Of a DNA stretch of 64,000 nucleotides, positions 19,170-27,506 are shown piece by piece. This stretch comes from Rhodoligotrophos appendicifer (GTDB taxonomy: Bacteria > Pseudomonadota > Alphaproteobacteria > Rhizobiales > Im1). The translations under genes were made by a program, and so were the position numbers. Below the pieces are notes generated by a model. That model worked only from the letters and a program-made list of their open reading frames with translations, was not told where the DNA came from and ran no database searches. The stretch covers positions 186,001 to 250,000 of the forward strand of contig NZ_VHKL01000008.1 in assembly GCF_007474605.1 (NCBI RefSeq), given 5' to 3'. How positions within the stretch are numbered: the first letter of the stretch is position 1; every line of letters starts with the position of its first letter.

Positions 19170-19961
19170 TCAGTCGCGGGCCGTGTGAGGCAGGAGAAAG
19201 GGCCGCTCGCCGCGCGGCATCCGGTTGACCTCCACCGGAACGTTGAAGACCCTCGAGATGATCTCCGTCGTCAGCGTCTCCGCCGGAGCTCCGCTCGCCG
19301 CGACGCGGCCTTTGTCGATGATCACCAGACGATCGGCATAGAGGCTGGCCAGATTCACGTCATGCAAGATCGCGAAGGCCCCTCCGCCTTGATCGGCAAA
19401 ATCGCGGGCGATGTCGAGCGTCTCGAGCTGATGGCGGAGGTCCAAGTTGGAGACCGGTTCGTCGAGGAAGAGATAGGGCGTCGCGTCCAGGCTCCGGGCC
19501 GCCGCAAGCTGGCAACAGATGCGCGCGATGTGGACGCGTTGCTGCTCGCCGCCGGAAAGTTGCTGGTAGTAGCGCGCCGCATAGTCGGACAGGCCGACGC
19601 GGGCGAGCGCCTCGCGGACGACTTCGGCATGGCTGCGACCGCGGCCGGTGCCGATGGCGACGAGCCCCAGTTCCACCACCTCGCGGACCGTGAAGGGAAA
19701 GGCCAAATGACTCTTCTGCGGGAGCACGGCCCGGCGCAGAGCGAGTTCGCCTTTGCGGAAGTCGTGCAGAGGGCGGCCGTCGAATGTGATGCTGCCCGAG
19801 ACCGGCAGTAGATCTCCGACCAGAGCCGCCAGGAGCGTCGATTTGCCGGCGCCATTCGGGCCCAGCACGATGGTCAGCTCTCCCGGCATCACCTGCACGC
19901 TGACGGAGGAGAGAATTTCCGACTCGCCGCGGCGCACGGTGATGGCCTTCGCCTCAATCAT
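19170..19961 (-). CDS. hmuV: Heme ABC transporter ATP-binding protein
   Basis: A 263-residue ATPase of the iron-siderophore/heme/B12 class that powers heme import across the inner membrane. The Walker A motif is GPNGAGKSTLL near residue 35, the ABC signature is QLSGGEQQRVHIARI, and Walker B is YLFLDEPVSNLD followed by the switch His in FAILHDVN. I start at the ATG at 19961 (MIEAKAITVRRG), which lies directly after the hmuU stop; the longer open frame runs inside hmuU and carries an implausible Cys-rich leader. It is the last gene of the hemP-hmuT-hmuU-hmuV operon. Confidence 0.94.
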   Translation of the reverse strand: MIEAKAITVRRGESEILSSVSVQVMPGELTIVLGPNGAGKSTLLAALVGDLLPVSGSITFDGRPLHDFRKGELALRRAVLPQKSHLAFPFTVREVVELGLVAIGTGRGRSHAEVVREALARVGLSDYAARYYQQLSGGEQQRVHIARICCQLAAARSLDATPYLFLDEPVSNLDLRHQLETLDIARDFADQGGGAFAILHDVNLASLYADRLVIIDKGRVAASGAPAETLTTEIISRVFNVPVEVNRMPRGERPFLLPHTARD

Positions 19962-19962
19962 C

Positions 19963-21060
19963 TCAGAGATCCAGCAGGGAGCGGCGGCGCAACAGCAGCC
20001 AGAGGAAGAAGGGCGCACCAATCAAGGCGGTGATGATGCCGATGGGCAATTCCGCGGGGGCCACGACGACGCGGCTGGCCATGTCGGCGGCGATCAAGAG
20101 AATCCCGCCCAGCAGCGCGCTGGCGATCATGAGGCTGCGATGACGCGGGCCAATCGCCAGCCGCAGAAGATGCGGCACCACGATGCCGATGAAGCCGATG
20201 GGACCGGCGGCCGCGACCGCCGCGCCGACGCCCAGGGCCACCACCAGGATGGCCACGCGCTTGACGATCTGGACCTCGACGCCGAGATGACCCGCCTCCG
20301 CCTCGCCCAGGAGCAAGGCGTCCAACCGGTCCGCCAGATAGGGGATCGCCGCCAAGGAGGCGGCCACGAAGGGTGCGGCGATCGCCACCTTGCTCATGGT
20401 CGCGCCACCGAGACTGCCCAGGCTCCAGAAGGTCAGGTCGCGCAGTTGCTGATCATCGCTGCGGAACAGCAGGAAGCCGGTCAGGGCGCCCGCTAGGGCT
20501 GCGATGGCGATGCCCGCCAGCAGCATGGTGGCGACCGAGGTGCGGCCTGCCCGGGTCGCGATGCGATAGAGCAGGATGGTGGTGACGAGAGCCCCGAGAA
20601 AGGCCGCCACCGGCAGGAAGAAGGCACCGAAGCGCTCGCCAAGGCCGGGGGCGAAGATGGGGACGCCGATCAGAACGATGACGGCGGCCAGACCGGCCCC
20701 GGAAGAGACGCCGATCAGACCGGGATCAGCGAGGGGATTTCGGAACAGACCCTGGAGAATGACTCCAGACACGGCCAGGGTTCCGCCGACGAGAAAACCC
20801 AGCAAGGTTCTGGGCAGCCTGATGTCCAGGATGATGACGTCGCGACGAATGGCCTCGGCAGCCGTCTGGTCTCCCCCGAGGGCCAGAAGGGCGTTCAGAG
20901 CGGCGCCCGGGGAGAAGCCGGTGGCACCAACGCTCAAGGAGAGCATGCCGACAATAACGGATGCGACGGCCAAGAGAGCGATGACCCGGCGCGCCACGTG
21001 GCGGCGGTCGCCCGCGTCCCGGCTGCGCCCAACGTCGTTGCTTTGTTCCATGACCGCCAT
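19963..21060 (-). CDS. hmuU: Heme ABC transporter permease
   Basis: A 365-residue FecCD/BtuC-family inner-membrane permease with about nine to ten transmembrane helices. The segment RLPRTLLGFLVGGTLAVSGVILQGLFRNPLADPGLIG near residue 95 is the family hallmark, and the GPIGFIGIVVPHLLR motif near residue 275 is the coupling region contacting the ATPase. The protein works with HmuT in the periplasm and HmuV in the cytoplasm to import heme. It begins 15 bp after hmuT ends and its stop lies one base before the hmuV start. Confidence 0.95.
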   Translation of the reverse strand: MAVMEQSNDVGRSRDAGDRRHVARRVIALLAVASVIVGMLSLSVGATGFSPGAALNALLALGGDQTAAEAIRRDVIILDIRLPRTLLGFLVGGTLAVSGVILQGLFRNPLADPGLIGVSSGAGLAAVIVLIGVPIFAPGLGERFGAFFLPVAAFLGALVTTILLYRIATRAGRTSVATMLLAGIAIAALAGALTGFLLFRSDDQQLRDLTFWSLGSLGGATMSKVAIAAPFVAASLAAIPYLADRLDALLLGEAEAGHLGVEVQIVKRVAILVVALGVGAAVAAAGPIGFIGIVVPHLLRLAIGPRHRSLMIASALLGGILLIAADMASRVVVAPAELPIGIITALIGAPFFLWLLLRRRSLLDL

Positions 21061-21075
21061 CGTCGTGTCCGAGCG

Positions 21076-22020
21076 CTACTCAGTCCAGGCTCGGGGCGGC
21101 AGCGGCTCGATCTTGGCCTCGGGATGCAGCTGGCTTGCCAATTCCGTCGCCGCATGCGCGGTGCGGGGGCCAAAGCCCAGCAGAAGCAGCCCGTCCATGG
21201 TCACCAGCCGCTTGTTCTTGCCTGCGGGCGTCTGGGAGATCGCGGGATCGTTCAGGATGTCCCCAGCGCCATGGCCGCTGCCACCGCGCGTCATCATGAG
21301 GACGACGTCGGGAGCCGCAGCGATGACGGCCTCGGCGGAGACGGGCTTATAGCCGTCGAAGCCGGAGAGGGCGTTCCGGGCGCCGGCCAGCTTGATCATC
21401 TCGTCAGCCGAGGTGCCGCTGCCCGACGCCATCATGCGTCCACTGGCGACGCTCAGGATGAAGAGCACGCGAGGGCTGTCCTTTACTGCGGCCAATTTGC
21501 CTTCCAGGGCCTTGAAGTCGGCCAGGACGGTCGCTGCCATCTGGTCCCCTTCGGCCGCCTTGCCCACAAGCTTGCCGATGAACCGGATCTTATCGGCGAC
21601 CCCCGCGGGCGTCGTCTCGTCTGGAACGGTGACAAAGGGGATCGAGGCTCCCTTCAATTGGTCGACCACCGGCGGAGGACCGGCATCGGCCTCAGCCAGG
21701 ATGACGGTGGGATCGACGGCCAAAAGGCCCTCGGCCGACAAGGCGCGAAGATAGCCGACATTCGGATGGTCGCGCAGGGCCGCGGCCGGATAGAGGCTGG
21801 TCGTGTCCACCGCCACGATCTCCTTGTCGAGGCCCAAGGCATAGAGCACTTCGGTCACCGACCCGCCCGCGGAGACGATCCGCGAGACATTTTCGACATT
21901 TACCGAACGACCCGAGGCGTCGGTGATCGTGCCGGATGTCGCCGGTATGCTCGCCGCACCGAGCAGAAAGCTGCATCCCATGAGGAGGCAGGCAGCATGA
22001 ATCAAAGGCTTCCGAATCAT
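21076..22020 (-). CDS. hmuT: Periplasmic heme-binding protein
   Basis: A periplasmic substrate-binding protein of the heme/siderophore class (314 residues from this start) that passes heme from the outer membrane receptor to HmuUV. A signal peptide is evident (MIRKPLIHAACLLMGCSFLLGAAS), followed by RIVSAGGSVTEVLYALG and AVDTTSLYPAAA, both typical of HmuT. The Tyr in the latter region is the heme ligand in characterised homologues. I prefer the ATG at 22020, which starts the signal peptide with GGGA upstream. A GTG at 22056 overlapping the hemP stop would add 12 residues and is possible by translational coupling. Confidence 0.92.
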   Translation of the reverse strand: MIRKPLIHAACLLMGCSFLLGAASIPATSGTITDASGRSVNVENVSRIVSAGGSVTEVLYALGLDKEIVAVDTTSLYPAAALRDHPNVGYLRALSAEGLLAVDPTVILAEADAGPPPVVDQLKGASIPFVTVPDETTPAGVADKIRFIGKLVGKAAEGDQMAATVLADFKALEGKLAAVKDSPRVLFILSVASGRMMASGSGTSADEMIKLAGARNALSGFDGYKPVSAEAVIAAAPDVVLMMTRGGSGHGAGDILNDPAISQTPAGKNKRLVTMDGLLLLGFGPRTAHAATELASQLHPEAKIEPLPPRAWTE

Positions 22021-22052
22021 CGAATATTCCCGTCTCTCCACCGGCTGTCCGG

Positions 22053-22247
22053 TCACTTGTTCAGTACGAGCTTGCCTTGCTTGGTGACGCGCAACGTGTA
22101 GAGCTCGTCGCCATGAGCGATCAACGCGCTGGTCTGGTCGCCGAAAATCTCGTCAGAACGAATAACGCGTCGGGATCGGCCGGTTCCGAAATTCTCCTCA
22201 GTGGATGTCAATCCGTGAGTTCTCTGCTCGCTTCTGTCGTCCGGCAT
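22053..22247 (-). CDS. hemP: Hemin uptake protein HemP/HmuP
   Basis: A 64-residue small protein of the HemP family (PF10636), encoded in front of heme-transport genes in many alpha- and betaproteobacteria. In Bradyrhizobium the homologue HmuP is a co-activator required with Irr for expression of the heme receptor. The conserved core R-R-V-I-R-S-D-E-I-F-G and the LRVTKQGKLVLNK end are both present. It is the first gene of the minus-strand hmu operon and faces the divergent receptor gene across a 195-bp control region. Confidence 0.9.
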   Translation of the reverse strand: MPDDRSEQRTHGLTSTEENFGTGRSRRVIRSDEIFGDQTSALIAHGDELYTLRVTKQGKLVLNK

Positions 22248-22295
22248 TTTTGCCCCAGTCCCGCTCCAGCCTCATCTCAGTGGCTGCTGTATTGT

Positions 22296-22324
22296 TGACT
22301 TTAATAGTCGAGTTCTTCTAGAAC
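22296..22324. promoter_or_regulatory. Candidate iron-responsive operators in the hemP-hmuR control region
   Basis: Two adjacent palindromes lie between the divergent operons. GACT-N5-AGTC at 22297-22309 also reads TGA-N9-TCG (22296-22310), one mismatch from the RirA iron-response box TGA-N9-TCA. GTTCT-N3-AGAAC at 22312-22324, with the perfect core TTCTAGAA at 22316-22323, resembles Fur/Irr-type (ICE) half-sites. A TTGACT at 22295-22300 could serve as a -35 for the receptor gene. Regulators are assigned by resemblance only. Confidence 0.5.
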
Positions 22325-22442
22325 GCAAGAGGGAGCGGACGAGGCCGGGGGCCCGTCCATTGAAGCGAGCAAAAGACCTCTCCGGTCGAGTAGCCAGCGA
22401 ACCTGATGGTTCTCAGTGCAACTCGACTAGTGGGGGTAATCG

Positions 22443-24515
22443 ATGAGTAAGCGGCTCGTGTGGCTGCGTCGGGCGATGATGGCGGGGGTTGCCATGACCG
22501 CGCTGACAACCGGGGCTCATGCCCAGATGGTAGACGCCGATGCGGCGCCGTTGCCCGGTGAAGGTGAGGCCGTCCCGGCTGACTATATCGCGCTCGACGA
22601 AGTCACCGTCGTGCCCGGCCGGATTGAAGAGGCGGCGATCGATTCACCGACCTCGACCAGCGTCGTTACGGAGCAGGAGCTGCAGCTCCGGCAAGCCGAA
22701 ACCCTCGGCGATGTTTTCCGCGGGATGCCGGGCGTTACCGCAGTGCAGGATAAAGACCAGCCCGGCGGCTCCATCAATATCCGAGGTCTGCAGGATTTCG
22801 GGCGCGTTGCCGTCATTTACGACGGCGCCCGCCAGAACTTCCAGGTCTCCAAGCATAATGGCGAAAACCAGCTCTTCATCGAGCCTGAGCTGCTGAAGCA
22901 GGTCACGGTGGTGCGCGGTCCCGTCGCGAACACCTATGGCTCCGGGGCGATCGGCGGCGTCGTCTCATTTGAAACCAAGGATGCACGCGACCTGCTCGCG
23001 CCGGATCAGTTTGCCGGGGGCATGCTGCGCGGCGGCTACGAGACCAACGGGGATGGGTATTTCCTCAGCGGGACCGGCGCGTTGCAATACGGCAACTTCG
23101 ACACGATCGGCAACATCACCTACCGCAATCGCGGGAATTATCAGGACGGCAAGGGCGACACCGTCGCCGGATCGGCCTTCGAAGTCATCGGCGGCCTGTT
23201 GAAGGCCAGCTACCGTCCGGCAGAAGGTCACGAGATCAAAGTCGGCTATATTGGTGACCAGAATAAATGGACCGACACGTTCGGGACCGCGCGCAAGAGC
23301 CGGCTCACGAACAATGTCGGCACGGTGCGCTACACCTTCGACGATCCCACCAACGATCTGTGGAACCTCTCGGCTACGGGCTACATCTCGGGGACCAACC
23401 TCCACCAGGAGAATGTCGATGAGCTGTTGGTGGACTCCAACCGGAAGTTCAATCTCGTCACAACGGGCACCGACGTCTACAACACGTCGATCTTTCAGAC
23501 GGGCTTCGTCGGGCACACGCTCACCTATGGTGGCGACTTCTTCCATGACGACGTCACCACGAAGGACAGCCTCAGCACCGGCGACCTGTTCACACCGGGC
23601 GGCAAGCGCGACGCCTATGGCGCCTATATCCAGGACAAGCTGACCTTCTTCCCGTGGCTTGAGGTCATCGGCGCCGGCCGGTTCGACGGCTATGCGCTCG
23701 AAGGCAAGAACGTCACCACCGGGGAAGACGTCGACAATGACGGAACGCGCATCTCGCCCAAGGTGACGGTCGCGGTGAAGCCCTTCCACCAGTATCTCGA
23801 AGGGCTGCAGTTCTATGGCACCTATGCGGAGGGCTATCGTGCCCCGAGCGTGACGGAGACGCTCATTTCCGGCATCCATCCGCCTCCGGCACCGTTCCCG
23901 TTCCTGCCTAATCCGGACCTGAAGCCCGAAGTCGGACACACGCTCGAAGCCGGCATCAACTTCAAATACAATGCCCTGTTCACCGGCAATGACGCCCTGC
24001 GGATCAAGACGGCGATCTTCCAGAACGACGTCGACGACATGATCACGCTAGAGCGGGTGTCCTCCTTGCCGTTTCCGTTCGGGACCTTCCAGTATACGAA
24101 CATCGCGGAGGCGCGGATCCGCGGCTTCGAGTTCGAAGGCATGTATGATGCGGGCTTCATGTTCGCCGGCTTGAGCGGCCAGATCATGCGGGGCAAGGAT
24201 CAGCAGACTGACGAATGGGTCGATACGATCCCGCCGGATCAGCTGACCGGCATTCTCGGGTTCCGCTTCCTGGAGGAGGCCCTCGAGGTCGGAACGGAGA
24301 TCACGGCCACCGCCAAGCAGGACCGGGTCACCGATCCGGAGCTCGAAGTGGGAGCCTATACGCTGGTCGACTTGTTCGTCGGCTATCAGCTCAATCGCGA
24401 CGTCCGCTTCGACGTCCGGTTCAACAACATCCTGGACGAGACCTATCGGCCGTTCCTCGACCAGGACAACATGCCAGGCTTCAATACGAAGTTCGCCATG
24501 ACGATGAAGTTTTAG
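22443..24515 (+). CDS. hmuR: TonB-dependent heme/hemoglobin receptor
   Basis: A 690-residue outer-membrane receptor with an N-terminal signal peptide (cleavage after about residue 28), a plug domain (about 55-170; note TPSTSVVTEQELQLRQ-like start and NIRGLQDFGRVAVIYDG) and a 22-strand barrel ending in Phe (FAMTMKF). The heme-receptor FRAP/NPNL region is present as YRAPSVTETL and PNPDLKPE near residues 462-495, with a histidine (SGIHPP) between them, as in HemR/BhuA-type receptors where that His is needed for heme transfer. A GTGGGGG stretch serves as ribosome-binding site. It heads the plus-strand operon with an unknown gene, tonB and a heme monooxygenase. Confidence 0.92.
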   Translation: MSKRLVWLRRAMMAGVAMTALTTGAHAQMVDADAAPLPGEGEAVPADYIALDEVTVVPGRIEEAAIDSPTSTSVVTEQELQLRQAETLGDVFRGMPGVTAVQDKDQPGGSINIRGLQDFGRVAVIYDGARQNFQVSKHNGENQLFIEPELLKQVTVVRGPVANTYGSGAIGGVVSFETKDARDLLAPDQFAGGMLRGGYETNGDGYFLSGTGALQYGNFDTIGNITYRNRGNYQDGKGDTVAGSAFEVIGGLLKASYRPAEGHEIKVGYIGDQNKWTDTFGTARKSRLTNNVGTVRYTFDDPTNDLWNLSATGYISGTNLHQENVDELLVDSNRKFNLVTTGTDVYNTSIFQTGFVGHTLTYGGDFFHDDVTTKDSLSTGDLFTPGGKRDAYGAYIQDKLTFFPWLEVIGAGRFDGYALEGKNVTTGEDVDNDGTRISPKVTVAVKPFHQYLEGLQFYGTYAEGYRAPSVTETLISGIHPPPAPFPFLPNPDLKPEVGHTLEAGINFKYNALFTGNDALRIKTAIFQNDVDDMITLERVSSLPFPFGTFQYTNIAEARIRGFEFEGMYDAGFMFAGLSGQIMRGKDQQTDEWVDTIPPDQLTGILGFRFLEEALEVGTEITATAKQDRVTDPELEVGAYTLVDLFVGYQLNRDVRFDVRFNNILDETYRPFLDQDNMPGFNTKFAMTMKF

Positions 24516-24523
24516 GAGAGACG

Positions 24524-25012
24524 ATGGTGCAATCCTCGCGGCATTCTTGTCATCGCGGGCCGAAGAGCCTCGGCGGCGCGATCATCTTCGCGCTTGCCCT
24601 GCTCGCCCCCTCCGCCCAGGCTCAGGAGACGGCTCCCGCGGCGGCGTCGGCCGCGACGATCGACATCGAGCTCAACCGCCTGGAACAGCGGCCTGAGGCC
24701 TGCCGCCTCAGCTTCGTCTACAGGAACCGGCTCGGTACCGTGCTCGATGCCCTCCAGCTCGAAACCGTGCTGTTCGATCGCGAGGAGAAGGTCGAACGGT
24801 TCCTCGTCCTGTCCTCCAAGGCTCTGCCTGAGGACAAAATCCGGGTCCAGCAATTCGACATCAATGGCCTCAAATGCGCCGACCTCGGCATGATCCTGGT
24901 CAATGACGTCAAAGTCTGCGACGGCGAGGGCCTCGATGCGTCTGGATGCCTGGGGCGCCTGGCGCTCACGTCCAAGACGGAGGCCAAACTGGTCAGCTCG
25001 GTCGATCAATGA
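24524..25012 (+). CDS. Unknown exported four-cysteine protein in the heme operon
   Basis: A 162-residue protein I do not recognise by function. The first ~36 residues form a signal peptide (IIFALALLAPSAQAQ). The mature part is about 125 residues and has four cysteines (EACRLSF, LKCADLG, VCDGEG, SGCLGR), enough for two disulfides in the periplasm. It begins with an alternating pattern of beta strands (IDIELNRLEQ, CRLSFVYRNRLG). The ATG at 24524 follows a clear AGGAGAG. It lies eight bases after the heme receptor and overlaps tonB by four bases (ATGA), so it is translationally tied to TonB-dependent heme uptake. A role as a periplasmic helper of the receptor or TonB is inference. Confidence 0.78.
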   Translation: MVQSSRHSCHRGPKSLGGAIIFALALLAPSAQAQETAPAAASAATIDIELNRLEQRPEACRLSFVYRNRLGTVLDALQLETVLFDREEKVERFLVLSSKALPEDKIRVQQFDINGLKCADLGMILVNDVKVCDGEGLDASGCLGRLALTSKTEAKLVSSVDQ

Positions 25013-26157
25013 ACAGGAACGCGTCCCGCTGGATCATCGGCTTTGCCGGCGCCGTCGCCATGCATGCGACGGTGCTCGGCATGGTTCCGTGGCCCAAGGA
25101 CGTGGCCCTGTCCGAGCGCTCCGCCGGTGAGGATGCCGATGTCTGGGGCGCACCGTCCAACACGATCATGATGGAGCTCGCGACCGTGGAGACGGTCGCG
25201 GGCGCCACGGAGAATACCGCCGAAGTCACCGAGCCGAACGAGGCCGACACGGCCGAGCAGCCGGACAGCGCCGAGCAGCCGGATGCGGTCGAGACGCAAC
25301 GCCTCGCCGCCGTTGCGCCCGAGATGATCCAACCCACAGACACTCCGAAGCCGATCGAAGAGGTCGAGCCTCCGCGGCCCGCCGCCGTCGAACCGAGACC
25401 CGCAGAGGTCGAGGCGCGCGAGGTTGCTCCCCTGGCCCCGGTCGCTGCAGGCGGCGAACTCCAGGCCGTCGAGCCCACCCCGTCAGAGAACACCGAGCCG
25501 CAGGAGATCGCAGCCGTCGAGCCTGCCGAAATCGCCGAGGCTGAACCCACCGAGGTGGCAGCCGTGGATCCCGCGACGCCGGTGGACCCCGTGACGCCAC
25601 CGGTGACGGAAGCGGAGCCCACGGAATTGGTGCCCATCCCTCAGACGAAGCCCGACGTGGTGGAGGTCGAGCCGGAGCCGATCAAGAAGATCGAGCCCAA
25701 GAAAGAACGAAAGACCGCCCCGCCGAAGCCCGCCAAGGCGAAGACGGCGCGCGCCAAGCAGCCCAGCCCGGACAAGGCACCGGCCGGTACCGCCAGCAAG
25801 TCGGCGGCGGCGGCGAGCGGACAGGCCCGCGGCACACGCGGCGTGCGCGAGGCGGAGGCAGGCCAGGCGGATCGATCCAATTATGCCGGCCGGATCCTCG
25901 CCCATCTGCAACGCCACAAGCATTTTCCCGATGCCGCGGCCCGAAGCCGAATGTCGGGAACGGTCACGCTGACCTTCGCGATTTCCGCCAATGGCCATTT
26001 GCGCTCGGTCAAGCTGCGGCGCGGTTCAGGCTACGAGGTCCTGGACGATGCCGCCCTCTCGACCGTGCGCCGAGCGGAGCCGTTTCCCCCGATTCCGTCG
26101 GATCTCGGCCAAACGGCCATGACCTTCACGGTTCCGCTGCGCTACAAGCGGCAGTAA
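25009..26157 (+). CDS. tonB: Energy transducer TonB
   Basis: A 382-residue TonB protein that couples the inner-membrane proton gradient to the heme receptor. One transmembrane anchor is near the N terminus (WIIGFAGAVAMHATVLGM, with the conserved His). A long periplasm-spanning region rich in Glu, Pro and Ala (about residues 70-280) includes a lysine-rich part (KKIEPKKERKTAPPKPAKAK). The C-terminal TonB fold (about 290-382) has YAGRILAHLQRHKHFP and SGYEVLDDAALSTVRRAEPFPP. The ATG at 25009 overlaps the stop of the preceding gene. No exbB or exbD is in the window, so these partners must be encoded elsewhere. Confidence 0.93.
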   Translation: MNRNASRWIIGFAGAVAMHATVLGMVPWPKDVALSERSAGEDADVWGAPSNTIMMELATVETVAGATENTAEVTEPNEADTAEQPDSAEQPDAVETQRLAAVAPEMIQPTDTPKPIEEVEPPRPAAVEPRPAEVEAREVAPLAPVAAGGELQAVEPTPSENTEPQEIAAVEPAEIAEAEPTEVAAVDPATPVDPVTPPVTEAEPTELVPIPQTKPDVVEVEPEPIKKIEPKKERKTAPPKPAKAKTARAKQPSPDKAPAGTASKSAAAASGQARGTRGVREAEAGQADRSNYAGRILAHLQRHKHFPDAAARSRMSGTVTLTFAISANGHLRSVKLRRGSGYEVLDDAALSTVRRAEPFPPIPSDLGQTAMTFTVPLRYKRQ

Positions 26158-26188
26158 TCTCTGTCATCACCCATAGGAGTACGTCTTC

Positions 26189-26518
26189 ATGTTTATTGCG
26201 ATGAATCGATTCAAGGTCGGCCTCGGTTCGGAAGAGGCCTTCGAGCATGTCTGGCTGAGCCGCGACACCCACCTGAACGAGGTGCCCGGGTTCGTCGAGT
26301 TCCACCTGCTGAAGGGCCCCGTCAAGGAGGATCACACGCTCTACTCCTCCCACACGATCTGGCGCGACAAGGCGGCCTTCGAGGGTTGGACGAAATCCGA
26401 GGCGTTTCGCAAGGCGCATGCAGGGGCCGGCGGAAACAAGCCGCTCTATCTCGGACATCCCGAATTCGAGGGTTTCGAAGTCATCCAGACGGTCTCCTCG
26501 GAGAAGGCCGCAGCCTAA
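26189..26518 (+). CDS. IsdG-family heme-degrading monooxygenase (HmuQ/HmuD-like)
   Basis: A 109-residue ferredoxin-like-fold enzyme of the antibiotic biosynthesis monooxygenase/IsdG group that opens the heme ring and frees iron. The catalytic triad of IsdG (Asn, Trp, His) is present at matching positions: Asn6 in FIAMNRF, Trp67 in FEGWTKS and His77 in RKAHAGA. Rhizobia use proteins of this type (HmuQ and HmuD in Bradyrhizobium) instead of HmuO-type heme oxygenases. It is the last gene of the receptor-tonB operon, 31 bp after tonB, with TAGGAG upstream, so imported heme can be degraded by the same transcription unit that imports it. Which of HmuQ or HmuD it corresponds to is unclear. Confidence 0.9.
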   Translation: MFIAMNRFKVGLGSEEAFEHVWLSRDTHLNEVPGFVEFHLLKGPVKEDHTLYSSHTIWRDKAAFEGWTKSEAFRKAHAGAGGNKPLYLGHPEFEGFEVIQTVSSEKAAA

Positions 26519-26541
26519 AAGCGCGGATGACCGCTCCCGAA

Positions 26542-26572
26542 GCCCGCGGCCGACGATGGTCGCGCTGCGGGC
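26542..26572. terminator. Convergent hairpin, possible terminator
   Basis: GCCCGC at 26542-26547 pairs with GCGGGC at 26567-26572 between the convergent ends of the heme operon and a transglutaminase-like gene. There is no T tract on either side, so this is a weak call. Confidence 0.3.
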
Positions 26573-26573
26573 C

Positions 26574-27380
26574 TCACCCCACCTCGTCCGTCACCACATC
26601 GAAGGTAACCAGGGTCGTGGGCCCGAAATTCGTTGAGATCGCTACATCCGTCGCGTCGCGGCCTCGCGCCATGACGATGCGACCGATGCGCGGCTTGTTG
26701 TGACGAGCATCGAAAGTATACCACTCGCCATCGAGATAGGCCTCGAACCAGGCGCTGAAATCCATGGGCGCCGGATCCTTCGGGACGCCGATGTCGCCGA
26801 GATAACCCGTGCAATAGCGTGCCGGAATGTTCATGCAGCGGCACAGGGTCACGGCGAGATGTGCAAAATCGCGGCACACCCCGCGCCCCTCGCTGTGGCC
26901 TTCATAGGCGGTGCGGGTGGCCGAGGCATGCTCGTATCCGAAGGTGATCCGGTCATGAGCATAGGCCACGATCGCCTGCACCAGCGGCCAGCCTTTCGGA
27001 TGATTGCCGAAGGTCGCCCAGGCAAGATCTGCCAGCCGGTCGGTATCGCAGTAACGGCTGCCGAGTAGGAAAATCAGGACGTCATCGGGCAATTCCTCGA
27101 CCGGAAGCTGTCGCGCCTCCGGGACGGCGCGGTCGGGAAGACCGGTGTCGTTGATGAGGAAGTCATTGCGAAACGTGACCCGACCGGCCGGCGCCGTGAC
27201 GCGCGTACAGGTGTTGCCGAAAGTGTCGACATAGGAGGTCAGCGGCACAGGCGGATCCACCGAGATCTGATCCGGCGAGATCAGGTCCGGCTCCCGGGAG
27301 GGATGGACGCTCAGCATGAGCAGCATCGGCGTCGGCTGCACGCAGTCGAAGGCAATCTCGTAACCAGCACGTATCTTCAT
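26574..27380 (-). CDS. Transglutaminase-like cysteine protein with Ser at the His position
   Basis: A 268-residue protein of the bacterial transglutaminase-like superfamily. An N-terminal beta-rich region precedes the transglutaminase core (about 115-235). The nucleophile Cys169 lies in GRGVCRDFAHLA and the acid Asp224 in WYTFDARHNKPRIGR. The segment that usually carries the catalytic His reads MDFSAWFEAYL, with Ser209 in its place. I cannot tell from one sequence whether this is a feature of the whole subfamily. Bacterial members usually act as proteases or peptidases rather than cross-linkers. The start at 27380 (MKIRAGYEIAFD) is the first Met that begins the domain. A second transglutaminase gene lies upstream on the same strand. 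Confidence 0.82.
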   Translation of the reverse strand: MKIRAGYEIAFDCVQPTPMLLMLSVHPSREPDLISPDQISVDPPVPLTSYVDTFGNTCTRVTAPAGRVTFRNDFLINDTGLPDRAVPEARQLPVEELPDDVLIFLLGSRYCDTDRLADLAWATFGNHPKGWPLVQAIVAYAHDRITFGYEHASATRTAYEGHSEGRGVCRDFAHLAVTLCRCMNIPARYCTGYLGDIGVPKDPAPMDFSAWFEAYLDGEWYTFDARHNKPRIGRIVMARGRDATDVAISTNFGPTTLVTFDVVTDEVG

Positions 27381-27506
27381 TGCGTCCTCACCCAAGCAAC
27401 TCGGCACAAAACGAAACCGTCCCGGTCGTTGTCATTTTCCGGAACGCCGTGGACGCTCAACACGCTCGCCAAGACGAGATCAAGTCCCCTCACCGGACCT
27501 CGCTAC

